NCBI GenBank assembly: GCA_903895695.1 | Contig: CAITUY010000229.1 | Span: forward strand, 1-38,283 | Reading direction: 5' to 3' | Source of the DNA: an uncultured bacterium | GTDB lineage: Bacteria > Verrucomicrobiota > Kiritimatiellia > CAIKKV01 > CAITUY01 | Length of the DNA: 38,283 nucleotides | Shown here: piece after piece, positions 8,546-15,625 of the stretch | How the letters are laid out: each line of letters begins with the position of its first letter | Numbering within the stretch: the stretch's first letter is position 1 | Notes under the pieces: model-generated | What the model was told of the DNA's origin: nothing | Seen by the model: only the letters and a program-made list of their open reading frames with translations | Database searches by the model: none | Made by a program: the position numbers and the translations under genes

Positions 8546-8573
8546 AGTATAGGTAGCAGGCAGGTGAAAGCAA
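8546..8573 (-). promoter_or_regulatory. Sigma-70-type promoter of the pilus operon
   Basis: On the minus strand, TTGCTT (8568-8573) is separated by 16 bases from TATACT (8546-8551). This predicts a transcript start near 8539 and a leader of about 54 bases containing the GAGGAG ribosome site of the first gene. Seen by eye only. Confidence 0.5.
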
Positions 8574-8597
8574 ACCAAAAAAGGAACCAAAAAGTGC

Positions 8598-8626
8598 TTG
8601 TTCGTCGCCCTGAAAAGGCGTATAGC
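8598..8626 (+). promoter_or_regulatory. Candidate promoter of the Gfo/Idh/MocA-ThuA operon
   Basis: TTGTTC (8598-8603), a 17-base spacer, then TATAGC (8621-8626). The predicted start near 8633 lies only about six bases before the ATG at 8639, and no Shine-Dalgarno sequence is visible. The transcript would be almost leaderless. Confidence 0.4.
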
Positions 8627-8638
8627 CCTGCGCTCATT

Positions 8639-9739
8639 ATGAAGAAGACCAGCATCGGGATCATCGGGTGCGGCAACATCAGCAGCATCTATTTCAAGGC
8701 CGGACAAACCTTCGAGAACCTCCATATCGCGGCCTGCGCCGACCTTGTGATGGACAAGGCTCGCCAGCGCGCCCAGGAGTTCGGCGTCCCCAAGGCCTGC
8801 ACCGTCAAAGAGTTGCTCGCCGATCCCTCCATCGAGATCGTCGTCAACCTTACCGTTCCCAAGGCCCACGCCTCCGTTGATCTGGCGGTCTTGCAGGCCG
8901 GCAAGCACGTCCACGCCGAGAAACCCCTGGCCGTGAACCGCGCCGACGGCCAGCGCATCATGAAACTGGCCCGCCAGAAGGGCCTGCGTGTAGGTTCGGC
9001 TCCGGATACATTTTTGGGCGGCGGACTGCAAACCTGCCGCAAACTCATCGATGACGGCTGGATCGGCAAGCCCGTCGCGGCCACGGCGTTCATGATGTGC
9101 CACGGCCACGAGAGCTGGCACCCGGATCCCGAGTTTTATTACGAGGTGGGCGGCGGCCCCATGTTCGACATGGGCCCTTACTACCTGACCGCCCTAGTCA
9201 GCCTGCTCGGCCCGGTGAAGCGCGTCACGGGCGCCACCCGCATCTCGTTCCCGGAACGCCTGATTACCAGCCAACCCAAGCGTGGCAAGCGCGTCAAGGT
9301 CGAAACCCCCACTCATGTCACCGGTCTCCTGGACTTCGCGAGCGGCGCGATCGGAACGATCATCACCACGTTTGACGTCTGGAACGCCGAGTTGCCGTGC
9401 ATTGAAATCTACGGGACCGAAGGAACCCTTTCCGTTCCCGACCCGAACGGTTTCGGCGGTCCCGTCCGCATCCGGCGCCCGGGCATGGCCGAGTGGAAGG
9501 AAGTTCCGCTGGCATTCGGCTATACGGACAACAGCCGCGGCATCGGCGTCGCCGACATGGCGGCGGCCATCCGCGGCAAGCGGCCGCACCGGTCCAGCGG
9601 CGACCTGGCGTTCCACGTACTCGACATCATGGTCGCCTTGCACGAGGCGTCGGACCGCAGCCGCCATATCACCCTCGGCAGCACCTGCAAGCGCCCGGCG
9701 CCCCTGCCCCTCGGATTGCTGCCCGGAACGATCGATTAA
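8639..9739 (+). CDS. Gfo/Idh/MocA family oxidoreductase
   Basis: A 366-residue NAD(P)-dependent dehydrogenase. The N-terminal Rossmann fold starts at IGIIGCGNISSIYFKAG (about 5-21). The family hallmark EKP (HVHAEKPLAV) supplies the active-site Lys. The C-terminal half is the alpha/beta domain that holds the sugar-like substrate (GGGPMFDMGPYYLTAL). Members oxidise or epimerise sugars, inositols and related polyols; substrate cannot be read from sequence. The ATG at 8639 is chosen because the Rossmann fold begins immediately after it; upstream in-frame sequence looks non-coding. It is the first gene of a likely three-gene operon with a ThuA-like protein and a second family member. Confidence 0.9.
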   Translation: MKKTSIGIIGCGNISSIYFKAGQTFENLHIAACADLVMDKARQRAQEFGVPKACTVKELLADPSIEIVVNLTVPKAHASVDLAVLQAGKHVHAEKPLAVNRADGQRIMKLARQKGLRVGSAPDTFLGGGLQTCRKLIDDGWIGKPVAATAFMMCHGHESWHPDPEFYYEVGGGPMFDMGPYYLTALVSLLGPVKRVTGATRISFPERLITSQPKRGKRVKVETPTHVTGLLDFASGAIGTIITTFDVWNAELPCIEIYGTEGTLSVPDPNGFGGPVRIRRPGMAEWKEVPLAFGYTDNSRGIGVADMAAAIRGKRPHRSSGDLAFHVLDIMVALHEASDRSRHITLGSTCKRPAPLPLGLLPGTID

Positions 9740-9812
9740 CGACCCCGTCGTTGCGGATCCGTTGTCCGTGACCCAGCCCGGCGCTTGGCGACCGGCACGT
9801 CACGGACGACGG
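9738..9812 (+). other. Tandem hairpins between the oxidoreductase and ThuA-like genes
   Basis: Two inverted repeats follow the first gene of the operon. AACGAC/GTCGTT (9738-9743 with 9747-9752) is a perfect 6-bp stem with a 3-base loop that overlaps the stop codon. Then a 14-bp stem with one G-U pair (9759-9772 with 9799-9812) encloses a 26-base loop. There is no T-run, so a simple intrinsic terminator is unlikely. An mRNA-stabilising or processing structure, or a palindromic repeat element, is possible. Confidence 0.45.
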
Positions 9813-9868
9813 ACATGACGGCTCGAAACAGACACCTTCACCCCTGACCAAGGACCAACAAACAACTT

Positions 9869-10519
9869 ATGAAAAAAGCACTGATCGTAATGGGCGGATG
9901 GGACGGGCACGAGCCCAAGCAATGCGGCGAGATCGCCGCCAACCTGCTGCGCAAGGAAGGCTTCGACGTGGAACTCTCGGAGACGCTCGACAGCTACCTC
10001 GACGCGGCCAAGCTGAAGACCTTGAACCTGATTGTGCCGGTCTGGACCATGGGCTCGATCACCAACGAGCAGGCGGGGCCGCTATTCGATGCGGTCCGGA
10101 GCGGCGTGGGCCTGGCCGGTTGGCACGGCGGCATGTGCGATTCGTACCGCCAGCACACCGAGTATCAGTTCATGACGGGCGGCCAGTGGGTCGCGCACCC
10201 CGGCGGCATCGTGGACTACACGGTCAATATCTCGAACCACGCGGACGCGATCGTGGCTGGCATCAAAGACTTCAAGATGAAATCCGAACAGTATTACATG
10301 CACACCGATCCGGGGAACAACGTGCTGGCGACGACCACGTTCAGCGGCGAGCATGGCGGCTATGAGTGGGTCATGGGAACGGTCATGCCGGTCGTGTGGA
10401 CGCGCCCGTGGGGCAAAGGCAAGGTGTTCTACATGTCGTTGGGCCACGTGGCCAAGGATTTTGATGTGCCGGAAGTCCCGGAAATCCTCCGCCGCGGCAT
10501 GCTGTGGGCGGCTCGGTAA
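9869..10519 (+). CDS. ThuA-like domain protein
   Basis: A 216-residue protein of the ThuA family, which has a class I glutamine-amidotransferase-like fold. Visible family features are the N-terminal strand ALIVMGGWDGHEPKQ, the GLAGWHGGMCDSYR segment (about 87-100) and a C-terminal GKVFYMSLGHV motif. ThuA proteins are linked to use of trehalose and other disaccharides through keto-sugar intermediates, and often neighbour Gfo/Idh/MocA dehydrogenases, as here. The protein lacks a signal peptide, so it is cytoplasmic. The AAGGA upstream of the ATG is 14 bases away, longer than usual. Exact reaction unknown. Confidence 0.85.
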   Translation: MKKALIVMGGWDGHEPKQCGEIAANLLRKEGFDVELSETLDSYLDAAKLKTLNLIVPVWTMGSITNEQAGPLFDAVRSGVGLAGWHGGMCDSYRQHTEYQFMTGGQWVAHPGGIVDYTVNISNHADAIVAGIKDFKMKSEQYYMHTDPGNNVLATTTFSGEHGGYEWVMGTVMPVVWTRPWGKGKVFYMSLGHVAKDFDVPEVPEILRRGMLWAAR

Positions 10520-10539
10520 CTCAATCGGGGAACCAAACT

Positions 10540-11574
10540 ATGAAACGTTACGCAAAAGCCAGCGCGATCAAAGTGGGGGTCATCGGGTATGGCGGGGCCT
10601 TTAACATGGGCCGCGCCCACCTCAACGAAATGAAGAAGGCCGGCATGGTGCCGACCGCCGTGGCGGAAATCGACGAGAAACGCCTGGCCGTGGCCACCCA
10701 GGACTTCCCCGGCATCGAGACGTATTCGTCCGTGACCGAGATGCTGCGCAAGTCGAGCGTCGACCTGCTGGCTATCATCACCCCCCACAACACGCACGCC
10801 AAACTGGCGCTGCAGTGCCTGAACGCCGGGCGCCACGTGGTCAGCGAGAAGCCGCTGGCCATCACTACGGCCGAATGCGACGCCATGATCGCGGCGGCCA
10901 AAAAGAAAAAGGTCGTGCTATCGACCTACCATAACCGCCACTGGGACGGCATCATCCTCGGCCCAATGGAACACATCCGCAAGGGACACATCGGCAAGGT
11001 CGTGCGCGTCGACGTGTGCATGGGCGGATACGGCAAGCCGGGCGACTGGTGGCGCACGAGCAAGGCGATTTCGGGAGGCATCCTTTACGATTGGGGCGTC
11101 CACCTGCTCGAATACACGCTCCAGATTGTGAACGCGGACATCTCCGAAGTCAGCGGTTACCTCTGGTCCGGCGTCTGGGCGGACCAGACCAAGTGGAAGA
11201 AGGATACGAACGAGGACGAGGGGTTCGTCGCGGTCCGCTACGCGAGCGGCGCCTGGTCGACCTTGCGCATCACCTCGATCGACGCCCGGCCGATCCAGCC
11301 TTGGTTCAAGGTCGTGGGCACCAAGGGCACGATGGTTATCGAGTGGGGCAGCACCGAGATCATTACCCAGGATGCCGAGGGCAATCAGGTGACAACCCGC
11401 TACGCCAACCCGAATTCCGAGGGTTGGAAGCTTTACCAGAACATCGCCGATCACCTGGTCAAGGCCAAGCCGCTCGTGATCACGGGCGAGTGGGCGCGCC
11501 GGCCGATCCACATCCTGGACCTGGCACACCAGAGTTCGAAGAAGGGCTGCGCGCTGAAGGCCCAGTACAAGTAA
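10540..11574 (+). CDS. Second Gfo/Idh/MocA family oxidoreductase
   Basis: A 344-residue NAD(P)-dependent dehydrogenase with Rossmann motif VGVIGYGGAFNMGRAH near the N-terminus, the EKPLAI hallmark (HVVSEKPLAITTAE) and the substrate domain with GGILYDWGVHLLEY. The last contains the conserved Asp and His of this family. The ATG at 10540, 20 bases after the ThuA-like stop, follows a GGGG at a suitable distance and is preferred over an upstream start inside that gene. It is only distantly similar to the first oxidoreductase of the operon. The two probably act in sequence on one polyol or sugar, with the ThuA-like protein between them. Transcription ends at the hairpin at 11595. Confidence 0.9.
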   Translation: MKRYAKASAIKVGVIGYGGAFNMGRAHLNEMKKAGMVPTAVAEIDEKRLAVATQDFPGIETYSSVTEMLRKSSVDLLAIITPHNTHAKLALQCLNAGRHVVSEKPLAITTAECDAMIAAAKKKKVVLSTYHNRHWDGIILGPMEHIRKGHIGKVVRVDVCMGGYGKPGDWWRTSKAISGGILYDWGVHLLEYTLQIVNADISEVSGYLWSGVWADQTKWKKDTNEDEGFVAVRYASGAWSTLRITSIDARPIQPWFKVVGTKGTMVIEWGSTEIITQDAEGNQVTTRYANPNSEGWKLYQNIADHLVKAKPLVITGEWARRPIHILDLAHQSSKKGCALKAQYK

Positions 11575-11594
11575 GCGGAATCGACGAAGTCAGC

Positions 11595-11632
11595 AAAGGC
11601 AGGCAGGCCGTAAGGCTTGCCTGCCTTTTTTT
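11595..11632 (+). terminator. Intrinsic terminator of the Gfo/Idh/MocA-ThuA operon
   Basis: A 15-bp stem (11595-11609 with 11614-11628, one G-U pair) closes a GTAA tetraloop and runs into a tract of seven T (11626-11632). It lies 20 bases after the last stop codon of the operon and is a strong rho-independent terminator in the plus direction. Confidence 0.9.
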
Positions 11633-11684
11633 CGGGGTCAGAGTCCGCCACTCTGCGGAATCCGGCCGGATAGGCGCGGCCGCA

Positions 11685-12131
11685 TCAGGCCGTCAGCACG
11701 TCGATGACCTGGGCGGTCGTCTCGGCCTTGAGCAAGGCCGCGCGCTTGTCGGGGTCGTTGAGAACCTGGCTGATCTCGGAAAGGAACTGGATGTGAGGCC
11801 CGGTCCGACTGACCGACGAGATGGTCATAATGAAAATCTGGGACGGTTTGCCGTCCATGGACCCGAAATCGACGCCTTCCTTCTTGAGCGCCAACGCGGT
11901 GACTAGTTTGTCTACGGAATCGGTCTTGCCGTGGGGAATGGCAATACCGTGCTGCATGCCGGTCGACATCTTTTGTTCGCGATCCAGCACGGCCTTTAAC
12001 GCCGCTTCACGGTCCTTGATCCGGCCGCGCCTGACGAGGAAATCGATCATTTCACGAATGATCTCGTCCTTCGCGGTGGATTTCAATTCGAGGATGATTG
12101 AGTCCTCGGACAACAGCTTGCGCAGATTCAT
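11685..12131 (-). CDS. ptsN: PTS EIIA domain protein (fructose/nitrogen type, PtsN-like)
   Basis: A 148-residue single-domain EIIA of the mannitol/fructose class. The phospho-accepting His is H67 in GIAIPHGKTD, followed by the conserved SVDKLVTALALKKEGVDF region. Such proteins take a phosphate from HPr or NPr and either feed a sugar permease or act as regulators. With no EIIB or EIIC in the window, a regulatory PtsN-like role is more likely, but transport in trans cannot be excluded. The ATG at 12131 is preceded by GAGGGG three bases away. It is divergent from larB and is probably monocistronic. Confidence 0.85.
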   Translation of the reverse strand: MNLRKLLSEDSIILELKSTAKDEIIREMIDFLVRRGRIKDREAALKAVLDREQKMSTGMQHGIAIPHGKTDSVDKLVTALALKKEGVDFGSMDGKPSQIFIMTISSVSRTGPHIQFLSEISQVLNDPDKRAALLKAETTAQVIDVLTA

Positions 12132-12222
12132 TCGCCCCTCTTTTTGCCAGCCGATGACTCTATCACCCCACCTTTGGGATTGCCACAGAAAAGCACGCGA
12201 GGCATCGGGCGCATGGCCCGCA

Positions 12223-12251
12223 TTGACATCCCCGCACCGGGGCGACATCAT
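12223..12251 (+). promoter_or_regulatory. Candidate larB promoter with a palindrome in its spacer
   Basis: A perfect TTGACA (12223-12228), 17-base spacer, and CATCAT (12246-12251; four of six consensus bases). The predicted transcript start falls on or next to the larB ATG at 12258, and no ribosome-binding site is visible. The spacer contains the perfect palindrome CCCCG-CAC-CGGGG (12230-12242), which could be a repressor operator. Confidence 0.45.
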
Positions 12252-12257
12252 GCGCCC

Positions 12258-13049
12258 ATGAGTCTCAAACGCTTACTGAGCGACGTTGCCCACGGTCGGG
12301 TCACACCCGAGGCGGCGTTCCGCCACATCGAGGCCACCCGTGAGAAGAACCTGGGGTTTGCCCGGGTGGACGTGGACCGCCTGCGCCGCCGCGGCTTGGC
12401 GGAAGTGATCTTCTGCCAGGGAAAGACGCCCGAGCAGGTGGCGCACATTGCGGCGACACTGATCGGGCACGGGCAGAACCTGCTCGCGACACGCGCCTCG
12501 CAGGAGCAATACGAGGCCGTGCGCCAGCGCTATCCCAAGGCCCGTTTCCATGCGGACGCCCGCTGCATCACGCTCGACATCGTACCGCATCCCCGCCGCG
12601 CCGGGCTGGTTGTGGTCATGTCGGCTGGCACCACCGATATCCCCGTGGCCGAGGAAGCAGCCCTCGTGGCGGAACGCATGGGGGCGCGCGTCACGCGGCT
12701 CTTCGATGTCGGCGTGGCCGGGCTGCACCGCCTGCTGCCGCATGTGCCCCTGCTCCGCCGCGCCCGCGCCCTGGTCGTCGTCGCCGGCATGGAAGGGGCA
12801 CTGCCCTCCGTGGTCGGAGGCCTGACCGACTGCCCCATTGTCGCCGTTCCCACGAGTGTCGGCTACGGGAGCAGCCTGAAGGGTGCGACCGCGCTCCTGG
12901 CCATGCTCAACTCCTGTGTCCCGGGCATCGGTGTCGTGAACATAGACAACGGCTTCGGCGCAGGCGTGCTGGCCGCGATGATGAACCGTTTGCCGGAACG
13001 CCACCGCTCGACGCGGTCAAAGGCCAAGGCCGGGAGGAGCGCCGCATGA
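12258..13049 (+). CDS. larB: LarB, nicotinate-adenine dinucleotide carboxylase/hydrolase for nickel-pincer cofactor synthesis
   Basis: A 263-residue protein matching LarB. The C-terminal domain resembles PurE/NCAIR mutase: SAGTTD (122-127), AGMEGALPSVVGG (176-188), PTSVGYG (198-204). LarB carboxylates the pyridinium ring of nicotinic acid adenine dinucleotide and cleaves it to pyridinium dicarboxylate mononucleotide. This is the first step toward the cofactor of lactate racemase (LarA) and related epimerases. The downstream gene is larC, overlapping by four bases. No larE or larA is present in the window. The start is the ATG just after the promoter-like element; it has no Shine-Dalgarno sequence. 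Confidence 0.93.
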   Translation: MSLKRLLSDVAHGRVTPEAAFRHIEATREKNLGFARVDVDRLRRRGLAEVIFCQGKTPEQVAHIAATLIGHGQNLLATRASQEQYEAVRQRYPKARFHADARCITLDIVPHPRRAGLVVVMSAGTTDIPVAEEAALVAERMGARVTRLFDVGVAGLHRLLPHVPLLRRARALVVVAGMEGALPSVVGGLTDCPIVAVPTSVGYGSSLKGATALLAMLNSCVPGIGVVNIDNGFGAGVLAAMMNRLPERHRSTRSKAKAGRSAA

Positions 13050-14263
13050 GCCGGATCCTGTGGTTCGATAGCGTGGGCGGCGCGAGCGGCGACATGATCC
13101 TCGCGGCCCTCATCGACTTGGGCGCCGATGCGGCGGCGCTCAACGCGGCGCTTGAATCCCTGGGCGCGGCGCACATCCGCATCGAAACGCACCCGCATTC
13201 CGACCACGGCTTGCACGGTCTACGTGTCCACGTTGAGGCCCACGAGCATGCCCACGGTCATGACGCCCATGCGCACGCACCCCACCGTCATCTTCCCGAA
13301 ATCACGCGCCTGATTGAGGCGGCGGCACTGCCCGACGCGGCGAAGCGGCGCGCCGTGGCCGTCTTCACGCGTCTGGCCGAGGCCGAGGCACGCGTCCATG
13401 CCACCACGCCCGACCGCATTCATTTCCATGAGGTCGGCGCCTTGGACGCGATCGCCGACATCGCCGGCGCGTGCCTGGCGCTCGATTTACTGCGCATCGA
13501 GGCGGTGGGCTTCGCGCCCCTTCCCATGGGCCACGGCACGATCACGTGCGCCCATGGCGTAATCCCCAATCCGGCGCCCGGCACCGTCGAACTGCTGAAA
13601 GGCCTGCCCGTCGTGACGGTCGACGAGCCGCATGAACTGGTCACCCCGACCGGCGCCGCCCTGTTGAGCACGTGGCGTTCGCTCGCTGCCGTACCCGAGG
13701 GCGCCACGATGCAAGCCACCGGCCATGGGTTCGGCACGCGTGCGCTCCGCGGCCGGCCCAACCTGCTTCGCGCCACGTTGTTCGAAACCGCCGCGCCCGC
13801 CGCCACCGCGGACGACGCCTGCCTGGTTATCGAGACCAATCTCGACGACACAACGCCCGAACTCGTGGGGGCGCTGCTGCAGCGGCTCATGGCCGGAGGC
13901 GCCTACGATGCGTTCGCCACGGGCATCCAGATGAAGAAACAGCGGCCCGGCGTCCTGCTGACCGTCCTCTGCGCTCCCGAACGGCGCGCAACGCTGGTCG
14001 ACCTGATCTTCCGCGAAAGCACCACCTTCGGCGTCCGCGAGCACCTGACGCGCCGCACCATGCTGGATCGTGAAATTCGCGAAGTGAGTACGATACACGG
14101 GCCGGTCCGCATCAAGGTGGGCCGGTGGCAGGGGCGCGCCATCACCGCGTCGCCCGAATACGACGACTGCCTGCGGTGCGCGGATGCGGCCGGCGTGGCC
14201 GTGAGAACCGTCTACGAGGCCGCCGTCGCGGCGGCCCGGGCCGCCGGCTTCATCGATGCCTGA
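13046..14263 (+). CDS. larC: LarC, nickel insertion protein for the pincer cofactor
   Basis: A 405-residue, full-length LarC in one reading frame; in Lactobacillus plantarum the protein is made by frameshifting between larC1 and larC2, so this one is simpler. The N-terminal DSVGGASGDM (8-17) is a family signature. A histidine-rich loop (62-82, with repeated HxH) is a plausible nickel-binding or storage segment. LarC is a CTP-dependent cyclometallase that inserts nickel into the dithiolated pincer ligand. The start overlaps the larB stop (ATGA) with GGAGGAG six bases upstream, so the two are translationally coupled. LarE (sulfur insertion) must be elsewhere. Confidence 0.94.
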   Translation: MSRILWFDSVGGASGDMILAALIDLGADAAALNAALESLGAAHIRIETHPHSDHGLHGLRVHVEAHEHAHGHDAHAHAPHRHLPEITRLIEAAALPDAAKRRAVAVFTRLAEAEARVHATTPDRIHFHEVGALDAIADIAGACLALDLLRIEAVGFAPLPMGHGTITCAHGVIPNPAPGTVELLKGLPVVTVDEPHELVTPTGAALLSTWRSLAAVPEGATMQATGHGFGTRALRGRPNLLRATLFETAAPAATADDACLVIETNLDDTTPELVGALLQRLMAGGAYDAFATGIQMKKQRPGVLLTVLCAPERRATLVDLIFRESTTFGVREHLTRRTMLDREIREVSTIHGPVRIKVGRWQGRAITASPEYDDCLRCADAAGVAVRTVYEAAVAAARAAGFIDA

Positions 14264-14281
14264 ACCCCGGCGCGCCGCCGG

Positions 14282-15112
14282 TCAGGGGGCAACCGCCTGG
14301 CCGCGGGTCTCCAGGTCGGCATCCGGGGCCTCGGGATTGAGACCGTACTTGGCATAGTAGGGAAGCCATTTCTCGATCATTCGGTCGCGCTGCCCGTCGC
14401 CGGCCCAATCCGCCAGGACCCTGTTCACGGCGGCCAGCAAGTCGTCGTCGTCCCGGCTCAGGGCCCAGGCCACGCGCTCGTGGGTCAACGGGGCGCGGAC
14501 CGCCTGCAGGCCGGTGGCTTCGGCCGCGGCCGCCAGTCCGAGAATGACCGGAGCATCGTGGATGAAGGCGTCGATCGTCCGGCCGTCAAGATCCTTGAGG
14601 GCCGTCTGCGGATTCCAGTAGCTCTTGATGATTGAACGGCTGTAATTGCGCCGTGCGAGCGTTTCCCCGACCGTCCCGCTTTCCACGCCGATTCGCCCGG
14701 AGAACCACAGGAACTCCCGCACGTCGCGGTACCGCGCCAGGTCAGAATTCCGCGCCAGCACCATCTGGCCGGATTTCATATAGGGCACCGCAAAGGCAAC
14801 CTTGAGACTTCGCAGCGGATTCACGGTAAGACCCGCCATGGCGATATCCACCTTGCCGTTTTCCACCGCGGGAATGACGGCGTCGGGCCGCAAGGTGACG
14901 AACTTCACCTCGCGTTTCAGTTCGCCGCCAAGCGCTTTCGCGAAGTCGACTTCAAGTCCGGCCGGCCGGCCGCCGACGGTGTAACAGAAGGGCGGATGGT
15001 TCGCGGTGACGCCCACGCGCAACACGCCGGGGTCGGGCATGGGCGCGGTCGCACAGCCCGCGATCCCAAACGCAAACAAAGCCAAAAACATGGTAACGAA
15101 GGTGTTTCTCAC
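14282..15112 (-). CDS. Extracellular solute-binding lipoprotein (polar amino acid ABC type, SBP family 3)
   Basis: A 276-residue periplasmic binding protein anchored as a lipoprotein: signal peptide 1-19 with lipobox IAGC (Cys20). Family-3 features include LRVGVTANHPPFCY, GLEVDFAKALGGEL, VDIAMAGLTVNPLR and RIGVESGTVGE. The family binds amino acids or related small molecules for ABC import; some act as sensors. No permease or ATPase gene is adjacent, so it is an orphan. The start is GTG at 15112 with GGGAG seven bases upstream; the next ATG would remove the charged end of the signal peptide. It sits downstream of amtB-glnK but is separated by a strong terminator and has its own TTGACA. Confidence 0.88.
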   Translation of the reverse strand: MRNTFVTMFLALFAFGIAGCATAPMPDPGVLRVGVTANHPPFCYTVGGRPAGLEVDFAKALGGELKREVKFVTLRPDAVIPAVENGKVDIAMAGLTVNPLRSLKVAFAVPYMKSGQMVLARNSDLARYRDVREFLWFSGRIGVESGTVGETLARRNYSRSIIKSYWNPQTALKDLDGRTIDAFIHDAPVILGLAAAAEATGLQAVRAPLTHERVAWALSRDDDDLLAAVNRVLADWAGDGQRDRMIEKWLPYYAKYGLNPEAPDADLETRGQAVAP

Positions 15113-15141
15113 GGTGCGACTCCCAGGGATGATAACGCGTC

Positions 15142-15171
15142 AGTTAACGGCCCCGAGGGCCGGCCTGTCAA
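15142..15171 (-). promoter_or_regulatory. Candidate promoter of the solute-binding lipoprotein gene
   Basis: On the minus strand, a perfect TTGACA (15166-15171) is followed after 18 bases by TTAACT (15142-15147), which matches the -10 consensus at three of six bases. It lies immediately downstream of the glnK terminator and about 30 bases before the GTG start. Confidence 0.35.
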
Positions 15172-15216
15172 CAGGCAAAAGAAAGAAGGAGGCTCCGGTT
15201 GCCCGGAGCCTCCTTC
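15172..15216 (-). terminator. Intrinsic terminator of amtB-glnK
   Basis: A perfect 14-bp stem (15185-15198 with 15203-15216) with a 4-base loop. Read on the minus strand it is followed by a T-rich tail (TTTCTTTT, about 15174-15184). It ends the ammonium transporter operon 33 bases after the glnK stop. Confidence 0.85.
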
Positions 15217-15248
15217 CGCTCACTAAAATGTTCAACATTATGGGTGCA

Positions 15249-15590
15249 TCATCCTATAGCGGTCCCTCCTGTTTCCCCGGTTCGGATCCGGATGCAGTCT
15301 GCCAGGTCCAGTACGAAGATCTTGCCGTCGCCCACCTGCCCCGTTCGGGCGCCCTTGGTGATGGCGTCGATCGTCGGCTGGAGGAACGCGTCGTTCACGG
15401 CGATCTCCAGCTTGACCTTGTGCAGGAGGCTGCCCGCCTCCTTGTGACTTCGATACACTTCCGCAATGCCCTTCTGCCGGCCCCGGCCGAGCACGTTGGA
15501 GACCGTGACCAAGTGAATCTCCTTCTCCGTCAACGTGTTCAAGACCTCTTCCACCCGGTCGGGCTGAATGATGGCTACGATGTATTTCAT
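15249..15590 (-). CDS. glnK: P-II nitrogen regulatory protein (GlnK/GlnB family)
   Basis: A 113-residue P-II protein. Conserved elements: MKYIVAIIQPDRVEEV, the T-loop base GRGRQKGIAEVYR (35-47), VKLEIAV (59-65) and the B-loop TGQVGDGKIFVLDL (83-96). P-II trimers bind ATP/ADP and 2-oxoglutarate and plug or regulate AmtB, encoded just upstream in the same operon. The T-loop lacks the Tyr51 that is uridylylated in enterobacteria; the segment reads YRSHKEAGSLL, with Glu at 51. Control by uridylylation is therefore unlikely and regulation probably works by ligand binding alone. The ATG at 15590 lies 35 bases after the amtB stop. Confidence 0.95.
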   Translation of the reverse strand: MKYIVAIIQPDRVEEVLNTLTEKEIHLVTVSNVLGRGRQKGIAEVYRSHKEAGSLLHKVKLEIAVNDAFLQPTIDAITKGARTGQVGDGKIFVLDLADCIRIRTGETGGTAIG

Positions 15591-15625
15591 GGCTGTCTTT
15601 CCTTTGAATTGCTGTGCTGTTGCCG

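Noticed and set aside
11639..11684. Terminator for the PTS EIIA gene
   Set aside because: A short stem (TCCGC/GCGGA) exists, but there is no T-run on the minus strand.
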